A DNA stretch of 64,000 bases from Bacillota bacterium (GCA_023433505.1 JAEZCO010000025.1:18963-82962); one strand, 5' to 3'. Counted from the stretch's first letter, positions 43,388 through 52,839 are shown. The notes: generated by a model from the letters alone, not told the origin. Numbers and translations: made by a program.

Positions 43388-45220
43388 TTAGATTCTCTCC
43401 CTTTTTTCAAAATGTGTATGCAGCAACCTGTGAGCAGTCTCTCCGAAGGGTTCTCCCAAATATTCACGGTAGATTTTCAATATTTCCGGATTTTCATGGG
43501 ACTTCCGCAGCTTCTTGTTTCTGTCCTCCCTGTAGATTGCTTCCTGGCGCTTTTTTACGATTTCGAAATTGCCGTGGTGATAGGGCTGCCCACCTCCGGC
43601 GATGCAGCCTCCGGGGCATGCCATGATCTCGATGGCGTCATACTCGGCTTTTCCATCCCGGATTTCTTCCAACAGCTTGCGGGCATTGCCAAGTCCGCTG
43701 GCAATCCCTATACGGAGAGCCGTATCACCAATATTGACCGTAGCCTTCTTTAACCCTTCCGCACGCCGAAGTTGATCAAACTCAACACTTTTCAACTCTT
43801 CTCCCGTAACCCATTCATAAGCCGTGCGTACCGCGGCTTCAATCACTCCTCCCGTGGTCCCGAAAATTACGGCAGCCCCTGTGGACTCTCCCAACGGATG
43901 GTCATATTCGTTTTCCGGAAGGCTTTCAAAATGGATTCCGGCCTCTTTGATCATGTATCCCAGTTCTCGTGTGGTCACGACGATATCTACGTTGTTGTGT
44001 TCGTCTTTGGTCAATTCGGCACGCTTTGCCTCCGCCTTTTTGGCAATGCAGGGCATGACCGAAACCACGACAATATTCTCCGGGTCAATTCCACTTTTTT
44101 CTGCATAGTAGGTTTTTGCAATGGTACCGAACATAATATGCGGAGATTTGCAGGTAGAAGGGACTTTCAGCAGCTCAGGGAACTGATGCTCGATGAACTT
44201 TACCCATGCAGGACAGCAGCTGGTGAGGATGGGCAGGGTTTTACCGTTTTTGATGCGGTAAATCAATTCCGAAGCCTCTTCCATAATTGTCAGGTCGGCA
44301 CCGAAGTCAGTATCAAATACGGCATCGAAGCCCATTCGCTTTAATGCCGTCACCATTTTGCCAGTTACAATGGTTCCAGGCTCCATACCGAAAATTTCTC
44401 CCAGCGCCACGCGTATTGCCGGAGCAGTTTGAACAATGACATGTTTGTCGGGGTCATTCAAAGCCTCCCAGACTTTGTCCACATGGTAGACCTCCGTCAG
44501 CGCGGCTGTGGGGCATACTTGAACGCATTGGCCACAGTATGTACAGGAGGACTCTACCATGGGTATGTTGAATGCCGGACCTACAAAAGCGTCAAATCCG
44601 CGGCCGATACCCGATAAAATCCCGCAGGTCTGCACCTCGTTGCACATCGTTTCGCACCGCCTGCAATAGATGCATTTGTTGGCATCCTTTACAATGGCAT
44701 CGCTGGAGAAATCCTTGGGGTAATCCATCCTTTCCCCCTCCCACCGGATTTCCCGGATACCCAGTTCCGCAGCCAGCGCCTGCAGCTCGCACTCTCTGTT
44801 TTTTGGGCAGGTAAAGCATTCATTGGGGTGATTGGATAAAAGCAGCTCGACGGACATTCTTCTCGCAGTAATTGCGCGCAAGGTACTGGTTAGCACTTCC
44901 ATCCCTTCACTTACTACTGTTACACAGGACGGGACCAGTTTATTGCGGTTATTATTCCTGACATCTACTAGCTCTACCATGCAGACTCTGCAGGAGGCTG
45001 TTTTGTTGACCATTTTTATATCATGCAGGTCCAGGTGGCATAGAGTAGGTATTTTAACACCTGCCTTATGAGCGGCTTCCAATATGGTTATACCTTCATC
45101 AACCGTCAAGTCCAAATGATTTATCTTGATATGAATCTGCTTATTCTCCCGGTTGGAATTTTTGCCTTCAGACATTGCTCCTTTACCATCCTTTTCATTG
45201 AACATTGTTTTTTGCTTCAT
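43388..45220 (-). CDS. hydA: [FeFe] hydrogenase catalytic subunit (HydA, NAD-linked type)
   Basis: The catalytic subunit of a soluble NAD(H)-linked hydrogenase. From the N terminus: a 2Fe-2S domain (CHLDLH...ASCRVCMVEL), a His-Cys3 cluster (HPNECFTCPKNRECELQ), a two-[4Fe-4S] domain (CIYCRRCETMC and CTYCGQCVQVCP) and the H-cluster domain with TSCCPAW, MPCIAKK and MACPGGC. The start is uncertain; MKQKTMF at 45220 overlaps the upstream hydB-type gene. It ends after the small-subunit region, with no further iron-sulfur domain. Confidence 0.92.
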   Translation of the reverse strand: MKQKTMFNEKDGKGAMSEGKNSNRENKQIHIKINHLDLTVDEGITILEAAHKAGVKIPTLCHLDLHDIKMVNKTASCRVCMVELVDVRNNNRNKLVPSCVTVVSEGMEVLTSTLRAITARRMSVELLLSNHPNECFTCPKNRECELQALAAELGIREIRWEGERMDYPKDFSSDAIVKDANKCIYCRRCETMCNEVQTCGILSGIGRGFDAFVGPAFNIPMVESSCTYCGQCVQVCPTAALTEVYHVDKVWEALNDPDKHVIVQTAPAIRVALGEIFGMEPGTIVTGKMVTALKRMGFDAVFDTDFGADLTIMEEASELIYRIKNGKTLPILTSCCPAWVKFIEHQFPELLKVPSTCKSPHIMFGTIAKTYYAEKSGIDPENIVVVSVMPCIAKKAEAKRAELTKDEHNNVDIVVTTRELGYMIKEAGIHFESLPENEYDHPLGESTGAAVIFGTTGGVIEAAVRTAYEWVTGEELKSVEFDQLRRAEGLKKATVNIGDTALRIGIASGLGNARKLLEEIRDGKAEYDAIEIMACPGGCIAGGGQPYHHGNFEIVKKRQEAIYREDRNKKLRKSHENPEILKIYREYLGEPFGETAHRLLHTHFEKRERI

Positions 45221-46832
45221 ACTTCCCTTCATCCCGGGGATGGTCAACATCCTTGATGAAGGCAAGGTATTCATTCCAGAAATGTTTCATTGTACTGATC
45301 ACAGGATTTGGCGCAGTTTGCCCAAGCCCGCACAGGGAACCGTCCTTCACCATATAGGCAAGCTGCTTCAACGCATCCAGGTCAGCCATGGTCCCCTTGC
45401 CGCTGGTTATTTTATTCAGCATTTCATATAAACGCTTGGTACCCACCCGGCAGGGAGTACATCTTCCGCAGGATTCATCCATGGTGAACTCCAGATAAAA
45501 CTTTGCGATCTTCACCATGTTATTGGTCTCATCCATAACGATCATCCCGCCGGAACCCATCATAGAGCCGATGTTGATAAGATTATCGTAGTCCATGGGC
45601 GTATCAAGATCCTTTTCGGTAATTACTCCGCCTGAAGGACCTCCTGTCTGTACAGCCTTAAATTTGCGGCCACCCTGGATGCCGCCGCCAATGTCATAGA
45701 TGATCTCTCTCAGCGTTGTGCCCATGGGGACTTCCACCAGCCCTACATTGTTTATTTTTCCGGCCAGGGCAAAAACCTTCGTCCCCTTGCTCCTTTCAGT
45801 CCCTATAGAAGCAAACCAATCTGCTCCACGGATAATAATCTGAGGAATGTTTGCAAAAGTCTCAACATTGTTAACACAGGTAGGAGAGCCCCAATACCCT
45901 TCTTCCGCCGGATAGGGTGGCTTATAGTTCGGCTCGCCGCGCTTGCCTTCGCAAGAGTTGATCAAAGCTGTTTCTTCACCGCAGACAAAGGCTCCTGCCC
46001 CATATTTCATCTCTATGTCAAAGTTAAAATCCTTCCCAAAAATGTTTTTGCCTAATAATCCTGCTTCTCTGGCTTGTTTAAGGGCAACATTCAGCCTTTG
46101 GATCGCCAGAGGATACTCCGCCCGGATATAGATGAGCCCTTTGCCTGCGCCTATGGCGTATCCGCCTATAGCCATGGCCTCAATGACGCTGTGTGGATCA
46201 CCTTCCAGTATACTCCTGTCCATAAACGCTCCGGGATCACCCTCATCCGCATTACATATGATAAACTTCTCAGCTTTATCCTGTTTCCTGGTAATCTCCC
46301 ATTTAAGGCCGGTAGGAAATCCCCCGCCGCCGCGCCCCCGGAGGCCGGACTTTTTGACAACCTCAATGACTTCCTCCCCCGTCATGGAGGTAACGGCCTT
46401 TCCCAGGGCTTCGTACCCGCCGAAGGCTATATATTCGTGAATATCCTCCGGATCAATCAGCCCGCAATTCCGAAGGGCGATACGCAGCTGTTTCTTATAA
46501 AACGGCATTTCTTCCTGGCTGTTCAACACCTTATCTTCTGCCGGATCTTTGTATAAAAGCCTTTCTACTCTTCTGCCCTTGATAATATGCTCATCGATAA
46601 TATCCTTTGCATCCTTGGGACTGACGCGAACATAAAAAATATTGTCCGGCTCTATTTTGACAACAGGCCCTTGCTGACAGAAGCCAAAACAGCCTGTCCT
46701 GACAATATTTACACCCTTTTCGTAACCCCGGGCTTTCAGAATGAGTCCCAGGTTTCTAACCAGCTTTTCACTTTCTCCGGCTATACAGCTTGAACCTGTG
46801 CAAACCAATATATTCGTGTGCTCCGCTGCCAT
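45195..46832 (-). CDS. hydB: NADH-binding hydrogenase subunit, NuoF/HydB type
   Basis: Carries FMN and the NAD(H) site. Parts in order: an N-terminal 2Fe-2S thioredoxin-like domain (VCTGSSCIAG ... GCFGFCQQG), the NuoF body with GLRGRGGGGFPTGLKWE and ADEGDPGAFMDR, and the SCGRCTPCRVGTKRL cluster. At 545 residues it ends just after KHFWNEYLAFIKD and lacks the two-[4Fe-4S] C-terminal domain found in many HydB proteins. It follows the small 2Fe-2S protein and overlaps the hydA start. Confidence 0.92.
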   Translation of the reverse strand: MAAEHTNILVCTGSSCIAGESEKLVRNLGLILKARGYEKGVNIVRTGCFGFCQQGPVVKIEPDNIFYVRVSPKDAKDIIDEHIIKGRRVERLLYKDPAEDKVLNSQEEMPFYKKQLRIALRNCGLIDPEDIHEYIAFGGYEALGKAVTSMTGEEVIEVVKKSGLRGRGGGGFPTGLKWEITRKQDKAEKFIICNADEGDPGAFMDRSILEGDPHSVIEAMAIGGYAIGAGKGLIYIRAEYPLAIQRLNVALKQAREAGLLGKNIFGKDFNFDIEMKYGAGAFVCGEETALINSCEGKRGEPNYKPPYPAEEGYWGSPTCVNNVETFANIPQIIIRGADWFASIGTERSKGTKVFALAGKINNVGLVEVPMGTTLREIIYDIGGGIQGGRKFKAVQTGGPSGGVITEKDLDTPMDYDNLINIGSMMGSGGMIVMDETNNMVKIAKFYLEFTMDESCGRCTPCRVGTKRLYEMLNKITSGKGTMADLDALKQLAYMVKDGSLCGLGQTAPNPVISTMKHFWNEYLAFIKDVDHPRDEGKYEAKNNVQ

Positions 46833-46851
46833 GAAATATCCCCTTCCTGAC

Positions 46852-47241
46852 TTACGCCCTTATAAAGTTGACGGCCAGTACAAGGTCCTTCACCGGATTT
46901 CCGCCTTTGATATGCTTTTCTACGATATCATGAACCTTGTCCTTCTTGACATTTCCATATAAAACAGGCTCCTGTCCCGGCATATTTACCTGTACCGTCG
47001 GCTCCGAGTGACAGTATCCTATGCATCCTACACTTACAACCTTTGCATTGCTTATTTCCTGCTTTTTCAATTCTTCAACAAAAGCAGTCAACGTCTCACG
47101 GGCTCCGGAAGATATTCCGCAGGTAGCCATTCCCACAAGGATTTCAATTTTATCTTCTATATTTGAATAACTCTGCCGGAGATTTACCTTATCCTTATAT
47201 TCCTCTCTTATCTTTTTGAGATCATCCAGGGACTTTATCAT
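46852..47241 (-). CDS. thioredoxin-like [2Fe-2S] ferredoxin of the hydrogenase operon
   Basis: 129 residues with the thioredoxin-like 2Fe-2S pattern: VGMATCGISSGA and later VGCIGYCHSEP. These four cysteines (CxxxxG...C...C) bind the cluster in Shethna-type and NuoE-like proteins. It probably passes electrons within the hydrogenase complex. It overlaps the end of hydC by 4 bases. Confidence 0.88.
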   Translation of the reverse strand: MIKSLDDLKKIREEYKDKVNLRQSYSNIEDKIEILVGMATCGISSGARETLTAFVEELKKQEISNAKVVSVGCIGYCHSEPTVQVNMPGQEPVLYGNVKKDKVHDIVEKHIKGGNPVKDLVLAVNFIRA

Positions 47242-47768
47242 AATGGCATCGCCTCCTTACTGCGGTATGAATTCAAGATATCCTCCAGTTCTTCCACCTT
47301 CACCCGTCCATATACCTTATCGTCGATCATCATCACTGGCGCCAGCCCGCACGCACCAATGCAACGGACGTCCTTCAGTGTAAACAGCCCATCCTGTGTT
47401 ATCTCATTTGATTCAATATCAAGCATTTCCTTTAAACGCTCTATAATTTTATCCGAGCCCCGGACAAAGCAAGCTGTACCCATGCATACACTGATGGTGT
47501 GCTTTCCCCTTGGCTTTGTCGTAAAATAGGAATAAAAGCTTACAACGCCAAAAACCTCAGCACCCGGAATACCCAGTCTTCTGGCAATATACAGCTGCAC
47601 ATCCCTCGGCAGGTATCCGAATATATTCTGCGCCCTGTGGAGTATTTGGATCAAGGCTCCTTTTGTCGTCTCCAGGCTATTGATGTACACTTCCAGTTCG
47701 TCATATTTTTCTTTAGGCAAATCTTCCTTTATTGGCGCTGTTACACTGATGGCTTGCGGTTTTGTCAT
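47238..47768 (-). CDS. hydC: hydrogenase subunit, NuoE/HydC type [2Fe-2S]
   Basis: First gene of the four-gene hydrogenase operon. It has the NuoE pattern: an N-terminal helical domain (ALIQILHRAQNIFGYLPRDV) and a thioredoxin-fold domain with VCMGTACFVRGSD and CIGACGLAPVM (four Cys). 176 residues is normal. A GAGGATAAGG site precedes ATG. Confidence 0.94.
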   Translation of the reverse strand: MTKPQAISVTAPIKEDLPKEKYDELEVYINSLETTKGALIQILHRAQNIFGYLPRDVQLYIARRLGIPGAEVFGVVSFYSYFTTKPRGKHTISVCMGTACFVRGSDKIIERLKEMLDIESNEITQDGLFTLKDVRCIGACGLAPVMMIDDKVYGRVKVEELEDILNSYRSKEAMPL

Positions 47769-47805
47769 AAAATGGCCTTATCCTCTCATCCTATATATAT
47801 CACTA

Positions 47806-47876
47806 TGAGCATTAGCGAAGGGTCTTTTACATCTCTTTGTAAATGATTCTTCACTTTGTTCAGAATGACGGAAAAG
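47806..47876. repeat. dispersed repeat fragment in the hydrogenase leader
   Basis: On the minus strand gtcattctgaacaaagtgaa then gaatc, and later gacccttcgctaatgctca, match the common bacterial repeat with arms of the type cattctgag-cgaag and ccttcgct. It lies in the leader of hydC. Confidence 0.5.
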
Positions 47877-48250
47877 TTAGTTCAACTGATACTATAATCT
47901 GCCATTGAAAGAAATGTTTTATGCAAGAAAACCGCGTAACTATTTTGTTTGATAGAATCATTTTGCTTACTGAAATCAGGAATGCGAATAAACCACAATA
48001 ACCTATGGTGGTTTATAGAATTAAAGAATATATTTACATTAAAACGGATATGTAGAAAATCAATTGACAGCCTTATTTGCGGCGCCGCCTTTACAAGTCC
48101 CTCAAGCCATTTACTCCACAATCTGACCCTATATGCAAAGTAAAGGGTAATATTTACACTCGTTAGACTCCGGTTAAAGTAAGAAATTTACATTTATCAG
48201 AGGAAAGCCATTTATGGATTAGTCACTGTAAATGAAAAGAACTTGCAAAA
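47877..48250. other. non-coding gap between hydrogenase operon and ZorA/EH-like module
   Basis: No convincing gene. A 79-codon minus-strand frame has no ribosome-binding site and an odd composition. There is a hairpin taaaccac / gtggttta at 47989-48015 that could end transcription of the upstream module. Confidence 0.5.
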
Positions 48251-49483
48251 TCACGAGACAGATTGATTTACATAATTTTCCTTTTTCTTCTTACTTGTAG
48301 CAGATTTAAGTTTAATTGCAAGTATTTCTTTCAGATAGAGTATGTCTGTATTATCATACCCAACTCTGTAAATATTTGACTTTATATTATGAATCACAAG
48401 GTCTCTGGCATCTGCAACATGTTCCGAGTTTATCCGCCATGTCGAAATACCTTGCTGTTTCATTTCTTCATACCACGTATATTCCGCGGCAAAGTAATCT
48501 TTCATATATAAATAAGAACATTCGTTCTTATTTTTTTCATCAAGTACAACAAAATTTTCAAACTCCATTATTAATAGCCCTGGTGCCTCATCATATTTAA
48601 CTTGCAATATTTGGTCAAAATATACTGTCCACAGCTTATATCTTGTACTTTCCTGTCCATAATGCTGTTCAATAACCTTTAAATCAAGCCACGCCTTGAA
48701 TTTCTCAACTGTCTCGTCAGCCAGCTTCCGCCAGATTTCTCCATCATTTTCAGGGAGATCCCATCTATTGACAACTATACGGTTTATATTATTAAAGTAT
48801 TCTCTCACGCTGAGCTTCTCAAGATAAAATGAAAGCACTAATGCCGCACTATTAATATCATGACCGGTAATATGCTTTAAAAGCAACTCCTGGTTAATGA
48901 CAAAATCCTCAACTTTACATTTTTTGAAAAAAAGCTCCCTGAGCCTTTGTGCAAAATCACTGTTCTCCAGAATTGCATACCTGTCGCAAAAGCTTGTTAA
49001 ATCAGAGTTTTGTGTAGTTAACATCATTATGGCTTTTTCAGGTAAAGAGCCTTCCATATTTTCGACCTGAAATAAAAAAGAAGCTGCAAATTCCTCAGGA
49101 TACTCAACCTTCATGCATTCCGATAATACCAGCGCTGTATGTAAAAGACCGGAGTTTTGATAGTTGTACTGAAGCATAACCCAGCAAAGATCAAATAACT
49201 TTTTTTTAAAACGCTGTTTAAGTATACTTTCTGCCTTGTTTACAATTTCTGAATCTACAGTGATAAGTACTATTTTAATAATTAGTTCAAGCTCACTAGT
49301 CTTTAACGTTTTAGCGAAAGCTTGCAGGTTATTTTCGTCTATTGCTTCCAGACTTGCTGACAAAGCGTCAACACTTTCCTTGGGACTATCCCTCACAAAC
49401 TCTTCAAGAGAAGGGAATGCAACTCTGATTTCTGAAATCATTCCTTCAAATCTGACAGGCTCGTATGTATACTTGAATTCCAT
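48251..49483 (-). CDS. EH-signature-like protein (ZorC-like), partner of the ZorA-like gene
   Basis: A 410-residue soluble, mostly helical protein. The C-terminal third has RYKLWTVYFDQI (281-292), then LLIMEFENFVV (303-313) and ECSYLYMKDYF (321-331), followed by HVADARDLVIHN (355-366). This resembles the EH-signature domain of ZorC from Zorya anti-phage systems: a conserved Glu in a FVEF-like strand and a later His. The match is by eye and the N-terminal 250 residues are unassigned. The start at 49483 has GGAGG 5 bases upstream; the next gene upstream is the ZorA-like one, 61 bases away. Confidence 0.5.
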   Translation of the reverse strand: MEFKYTYEPVRFEGMISEIRVAFPSLEEFVRDSPKESVDALSASLEAIDENNLQAFAKTLKTSELELIIKIVLITVDSEIVNKAESILKQRFKKKLFDLCWVMLQYNYQNSGLLHTALVLSECMKVEYPEEFAASFLFQVENMEGSLPEKAIMMLTTQNSDLTSFCDRYAILENSDFAQRLRELFFKKCKVEDFVINQELLLKHITGHDINSAALVLSFYLEKLSVREYFNNINRIVVNRWDLPENDGEIWRKLADETVEKFKAWLDLKVIEQHYGQESTRYKLWTVYFDQILQVKYDEAPGLLIMEFENFVVLDEKNKNECSYLYMKDYFAAEYTWYEEMKQQGISTWRINSEHVADARDLVIHNIKSNIYRVGYDNTDILYLKEILAIKLKSATSKKKKENYVNQSVS

Positions 49484-49544
49484 AATAACCTCCATGCTCG
49501 ATGCCCGTCAACGGATCCATTGCCATGACCGATCAGCTAATTGA

Positions 49545-51275
49545 TCAAGCATCTTGCCTATCCTTTACTGGATAGCTTTTACCATAATTTCGCATTGTAC
49601 CGACTATTGCCGGCAGATCTTCTATTGCATCCCTTATATCAGTTATAACATTGCCAAATCTGCTGCATATTTCGCTCAAACCGCTATCAAATGAATTTAA
49701 AGTACTGATAACACCTGTACTCATCTGCTGGCTGAATTCCTTCACTGAGCTTTCCAGCTTGCCGTTAAGCTCATTCACTTCTTCGGACAAACCTTTGGCA
49801 TATAAGCTGATATCCCTTACTTGGTCATCCATGCTGTTGAAAAGCGATTTCATATTGACATTCATACCTTCCACCATACTATCTATAGACTTTTCCATCC
49901 TTTCTAAAGTCAGGGAGGTGATGTCATTAAACCTTGAAAAGGCCGAATCCAACTGTACACTTAAGTCCTCCATAAGCCTGGGTACCTGGCTGCCCATAGT
50001 ATCATAGTATTCCCGCTTCTCCATTTCTAATGTCAGGCGCTGGTTATTCAATTCTTCAAGTGCTTTTTTATTGAATTTCATCACTTCACGCAAACCATCA
50101 TTAAACAAAAGCATTTGTTCCATACTTTTAACCGAAGTAGCATTTATGTCCTTTACCTGTTTGTGATATTCGCTTATCACATTCAGCACAGCACTTATCT
50201 CCACATTTGCCACTTTTTGCACATTCATACTTTTCAAAAGCTCTTCCAGCATTTTGTTGATGCTTTGTTCAGCTTTCTCCTGACGGTCCAGCATTCCCTG
50301 CAGGTTCCTGCCGAGTGCTTGAAACTGTGTCCCCATTGAATTATTCAATTTATCAATGAAAGATTCTACCATGACATGTACACCTTTATTCTGTATTTCT
50401 ATAGCTTTCTGCGAAAGGTGGTTCAGCATATCACTCATTATATTGATGGACGGAGCAATCTGAGTTTTCACAGCATCTTCTAAAGCACTGGTTAAGGTAG
50501 GTACGAGATTTTCTCTGATTAAGGCTGAAAGTTGCGACGAGATATTTGAACCAAGGTTTTGAATTTCTTCATTCTGGTTCCGCTGTTCCTTTAATAGCAG
50601 CTCCAGGTTTGCAGCTTCGTTAGTCATCGGTAGTTTACGTGCTGCTAGTATTATGAACCTGTTCATTTTTACAATTGCAGATTGATAAAAATGCTTGTCC
50701 ACCACTTGAAAAATAACAGACAGCATGACGGCTGCAATAGCGATTCTCAAGGCAGAAGCAACAATATTAAAAAGCAGGTTCATGCTTACCTTGTCAATAG
50801 TACCTGAAGCCGTAAGCTCAACACCAGGTAATCCTGTTGCAAATACCAGGAGCACGCCCAAAATTCCCAACATAATAAGTATTTTGTGAATCACGTCCGC
50901 CTTTTTCCTGCATGCAGTAATCGTAATCACAGAATTTAAATTAAAATACCTATTAATATCAGGGGCTTTTTCCTTATTGTACATTATGCGGAAATCATTA
51001 TAATAATCAAACCAGATATCTCTGATTGAAATGAAAACAGTTGCTCCAAATAATTCATCCAACCTTTTCATGTTTTCTATACCAATACCTTTTATCGTTT
51101 CAATTTCTCCAATTAAACGAGAAAATGAATTCCTGATACGTAAAAGCTTTACAATATCATATCTAATAATCCAATAAGCAGTAAGGATCAGTAAGAAAAT
51201 AATAATGACTTCATTATAGTAGTATTGAAACAGGTTCAAAAAATCATTGATGAGTTTATTGAACAAATGATTCAC
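49545..51275 (-). CDS. MotA/TolQ/ExbB-like membrane protein with long coiled-coil tail (ZorA-like)
   Basis: 576 residues. Membrane segments at about 22-37, 131-149 and 167-190. The second and third (MLGILGVLLVFATGLPG; LLFNIVASALRIAIAAVMLS) have the G-rich and small-residue pattern of MotA/ExbB proton-channel proteins. From residue 220 to the end it is one long helical region of heptad-like repeats, as in the tail of ZorA. No lipoprotein or signal peptide. It has a GAGGAG site. No MotB/ZorB-type gene is beside it. Confidence 0.65.
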   Translation of the reverse strand: MNHLFNKLINDFLNLFQYYYNEVIIIFLLILTAYWIIRYDIVKLLRIRNSFSRLIGEIETIKGIGIENMKRLDELFGATVFISIRDIWFDYYNDFRIMYNKEKAPDINRYFNLNSVITITACRKKADVIHKILIMLGILGVLLVFATGLPGVELTASGTIDKVSMNLLFNIVASALRIAIAAVMLSVIFQVVDKHFYQSAIVKMNRFIILAARKLPMTNEAANLELLLKEQRNQNEEIQNLGSNISSQLSALIRENLVPTLTSALEDAVKTQIAPSINIMSDMLNHLSQKAIEIQNKGVHVMVESFIDKLNNSMGTQFQALGRNLQGMLDRQEKAEQSINKMLEELLKSMNVQKVANVEISAVLNVISEYHKQVKDINATSVKSMEQMLLFNDGLREVMKFNKKALEELNNQRLTLEMEKREYYDTMGSQVPRLMEDLSVQLDSAFSRFNDITSLTLERMEKSIDSMVEGMNVNMKSLFNSMDDQVRDISLYAKGLSEEVNELNGKLESSVKEFSQQMSTGVISTLNSFDSGLSEICSRFGNVITDIRDAIEDLPAIVGTMRNYGKSYPVKDRQDA

Positions 51276-51363
51276 TCCTCACTGGCATTTTGTTGATATA
51301 ATTCTACACCTGATGGAAAACTCCTGCATATCTCGACATATAAATGCAAATAAAGCTTTTTGG

Positions 51364-51411
51364 AGGAATAGAAGAAATGAGTCAAGGAGGTTCTCCTGAA
51401 CTCATTTCTTT
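51364..51411. terminator. long hairpin between pilin cluster and ZorA-like gene
   Basis: aagaaatgagt pairs with actcatttctt, with an inner aaggagg / cctga stem. The T-rich side is on the plus strand (tttatttaa), with a weaker U-rich side on the minus strand. It separates the last pilin gene from the ZorA-like gene, so the module probably has its own promoter. Confidence 0.6.
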
Positions 51412-51414
51412 TAT

Positions 51415-52476
51415 TTAATCCAGATTATCGGTTTGCAGTGAGTCCAATTTTGTCGCAGTCGCTTTTTTACGAACATATATGGTATTATTCCCTGTAGTAT
51501 TAATAGTCGTAGAATCCGTTATACTAAGCCACCCTGTATTATTTTTATTGTATTCATAGCCATCTGATGCAGCAACCCGGGGAGTTGAGCCATTACTGGA
51601 CTTCATAAAAGTTGCTGAACCTGAGTTTTTATTAGATACTGACACAACCGGTTTAGCTTCACGAGAAGCAATATTGGCCACTTGTCTTTTATTCGATGGT
51701 AAATCCTTCTGACGTACCCAAACATACCCCGATTCAAAAGTAACTGAAGTATTGCTGCTGCTAGCCCCACGCCATTCTCCCGAACTACTATCACTACCTC
51801 CGTTCATATTATACTCCATTAAACTAGATGTTCCAGTGATCTGGCTTTCAGCAACGTTATAGCCTACTCCCCCTAAAGCAATTGGGGTTGGCGTCGGTGT
51901 TGGCGTCGGTGTTGGCGTCGGTGTCGGTATTTGTGTTGAGGTTGGGGGCGACAAAGGTATGGAAGTTTCGTCAATTATATATGCTAATACAGCATCATTA
52001 TCTCCGTCAATAGCTGATGTCAAGTTTAATGGACATATGTCAGAATTAATACTGAAATTGTTTTTACCAACCGCACTTAATGTAAAACCAAGTATTTTGC
52101 CCCCGTCTTTACTGTCAAAATGCAAAGTAACTGTACCAATAATGCCACTATCCGGATATTTCCTTGAACCTTTCTTGCTCTTAAACTCAATAGAATTACT
52201 ACTGTTAATAAAAACATATGTATAGTCATCGTTTATGGTTTCAGGAATTTTATCCTTTATTTTCAGTATTGTAGCATGCCGTACCTCTTGTGTAATAATA
52301 TCTGCTGCCATACGCAGGTTTTGCTGGATATCGGTTTGACCTACTCCTTTATCAAATGTTTTCGTACCTAAGGAAAAAAGGGATAGTATCATAGCTATTA
52401 CAATAGAAATTAATGCAAGTGAAATTATGATCTCAATTAGCGTAATACCTTTTCTTTTTCCTTCTGCAAATAGCAT
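51415..52476 (-). CDS. minor pilin with Pro-Thr linker and C-terminal repeat domain
   Basis: A prepilin peptidase site follows KRKG: G then ITLIEIIISLALISIVIA, a type IV pilin N helix with Glu at +5. The first 170 residues look like a PulG/PilW-type pseudopilin. A (PT)n linker (PTPTPT..., encoded by a short-unit repeat) leads to a C-terminal domain rich in Ser, Asn and Gly. It ends with YEYNKNNTGWLSITD..YVRKKATAT, like the small repeated modules of surface adhesins. It is probably a tip or minor pilin with a display domain. Confidence 0.75.
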   Translation of the reverse strand: MLFAEGKRKGITLIEIIISLALISIVIAMILSLFSLGTKTFDKGVGQTDIQQNLRMAADIITQEVRHATILKIKDKIPETINDDYTYVFINSSNSIEFKSKKGSRKYPDSGIIGTVTLHFDSKDGGKILGFTLSAVGKNNFSINSDICPLNLTSAIDGDNDAVLAYIIDETSIPLSPPTSTQIPTPTPTPTPTPTPTPIALGGVGYNVAESQITGTSSLMEYNMNGGSDSSSGEWRGASSSNTSVTFESGYVWVRQKDLPSNKRQVANIASREAKPVVSVSNKNSGSATFMKSSNGSTPRVAASDGYEYNKNNTGWLSITDSTTINTTGNNTIYVRKKATATKLDSLQTDNLD

Positions 52477-52488
52477 AGTAACCTCCGT

Positions 52489-52839
52489 TTAATTAGGTAT
52501 GAAAGTAGTCAGAGTTACATTATGCTTTCCATCATTATATGATATATTTACTATTCTACCCTGTACACTAATAGTACCGGAATTAAAGCCAATAGTCAGT
52601 GTTGTATTACTTTCTGTAGTGGCAACATGGTCAAATACCGCACTGGATCCGGCCAGTTTGTTTTCCATTGCTTTCTGTGCATCAAAATCAACGATGCTCC
52701 TATTACCAGCTGTTTTGACATATACGAAGCTATTTGTAAAAATAGGCAAAAAAGTAACGGCAATAATACCAAGAATAAATATGGAGACAATAATTTCAAT
52801 AAGCGTAAGGCCCTTGATGCCTGTGCATGCTTTCTTCAC
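52489..52839 (-). CDS. type IV prepilin-like protein
   Basis: Short leader MKKACTGIKG then LTLIEIIVSIFILGIIAVTF: the class-III prepilin cleavage site and N helix, with Glu at +5. About 116 residues in total, similar in size to PilV/GspI. The GTG start has GGGAGG 7 bases upstream; a longer frame has no site. Confidence 0.8.
   Translation of the reverse strand: MKKACTGIKGLTLIEIIVSIFILGIIAVTFLPIFTNSFVYVKTAGNRSIVDFDAQKAMENKLAGSSAVFDHVATTESNTTLTIGFNSGTISVQGRIVNISYNDGKHNVTLTTFIPN

Noticed and set aside
47882..48121. 79-codon minus-strand ORF before the hydrogenase operon
   Set aside because: No start signal and unrecognisable sequence; treated as non-coding.
47769..48250. A ZorB or MotB-like gene next to the ZorA-like module
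   Set aside because: Neither this gap nor the 139-base gap at 51276-51414 contains a frame with a membrane helix plus peptidoglycan-binding domain.
51890..51950. Short repeated units as a CRISPR or phase-variation tract
   Set aside because: They encode the in-frame Pro-Thr linker; the unit is a multiple of three, so on/off switching by frameshift is not expected.
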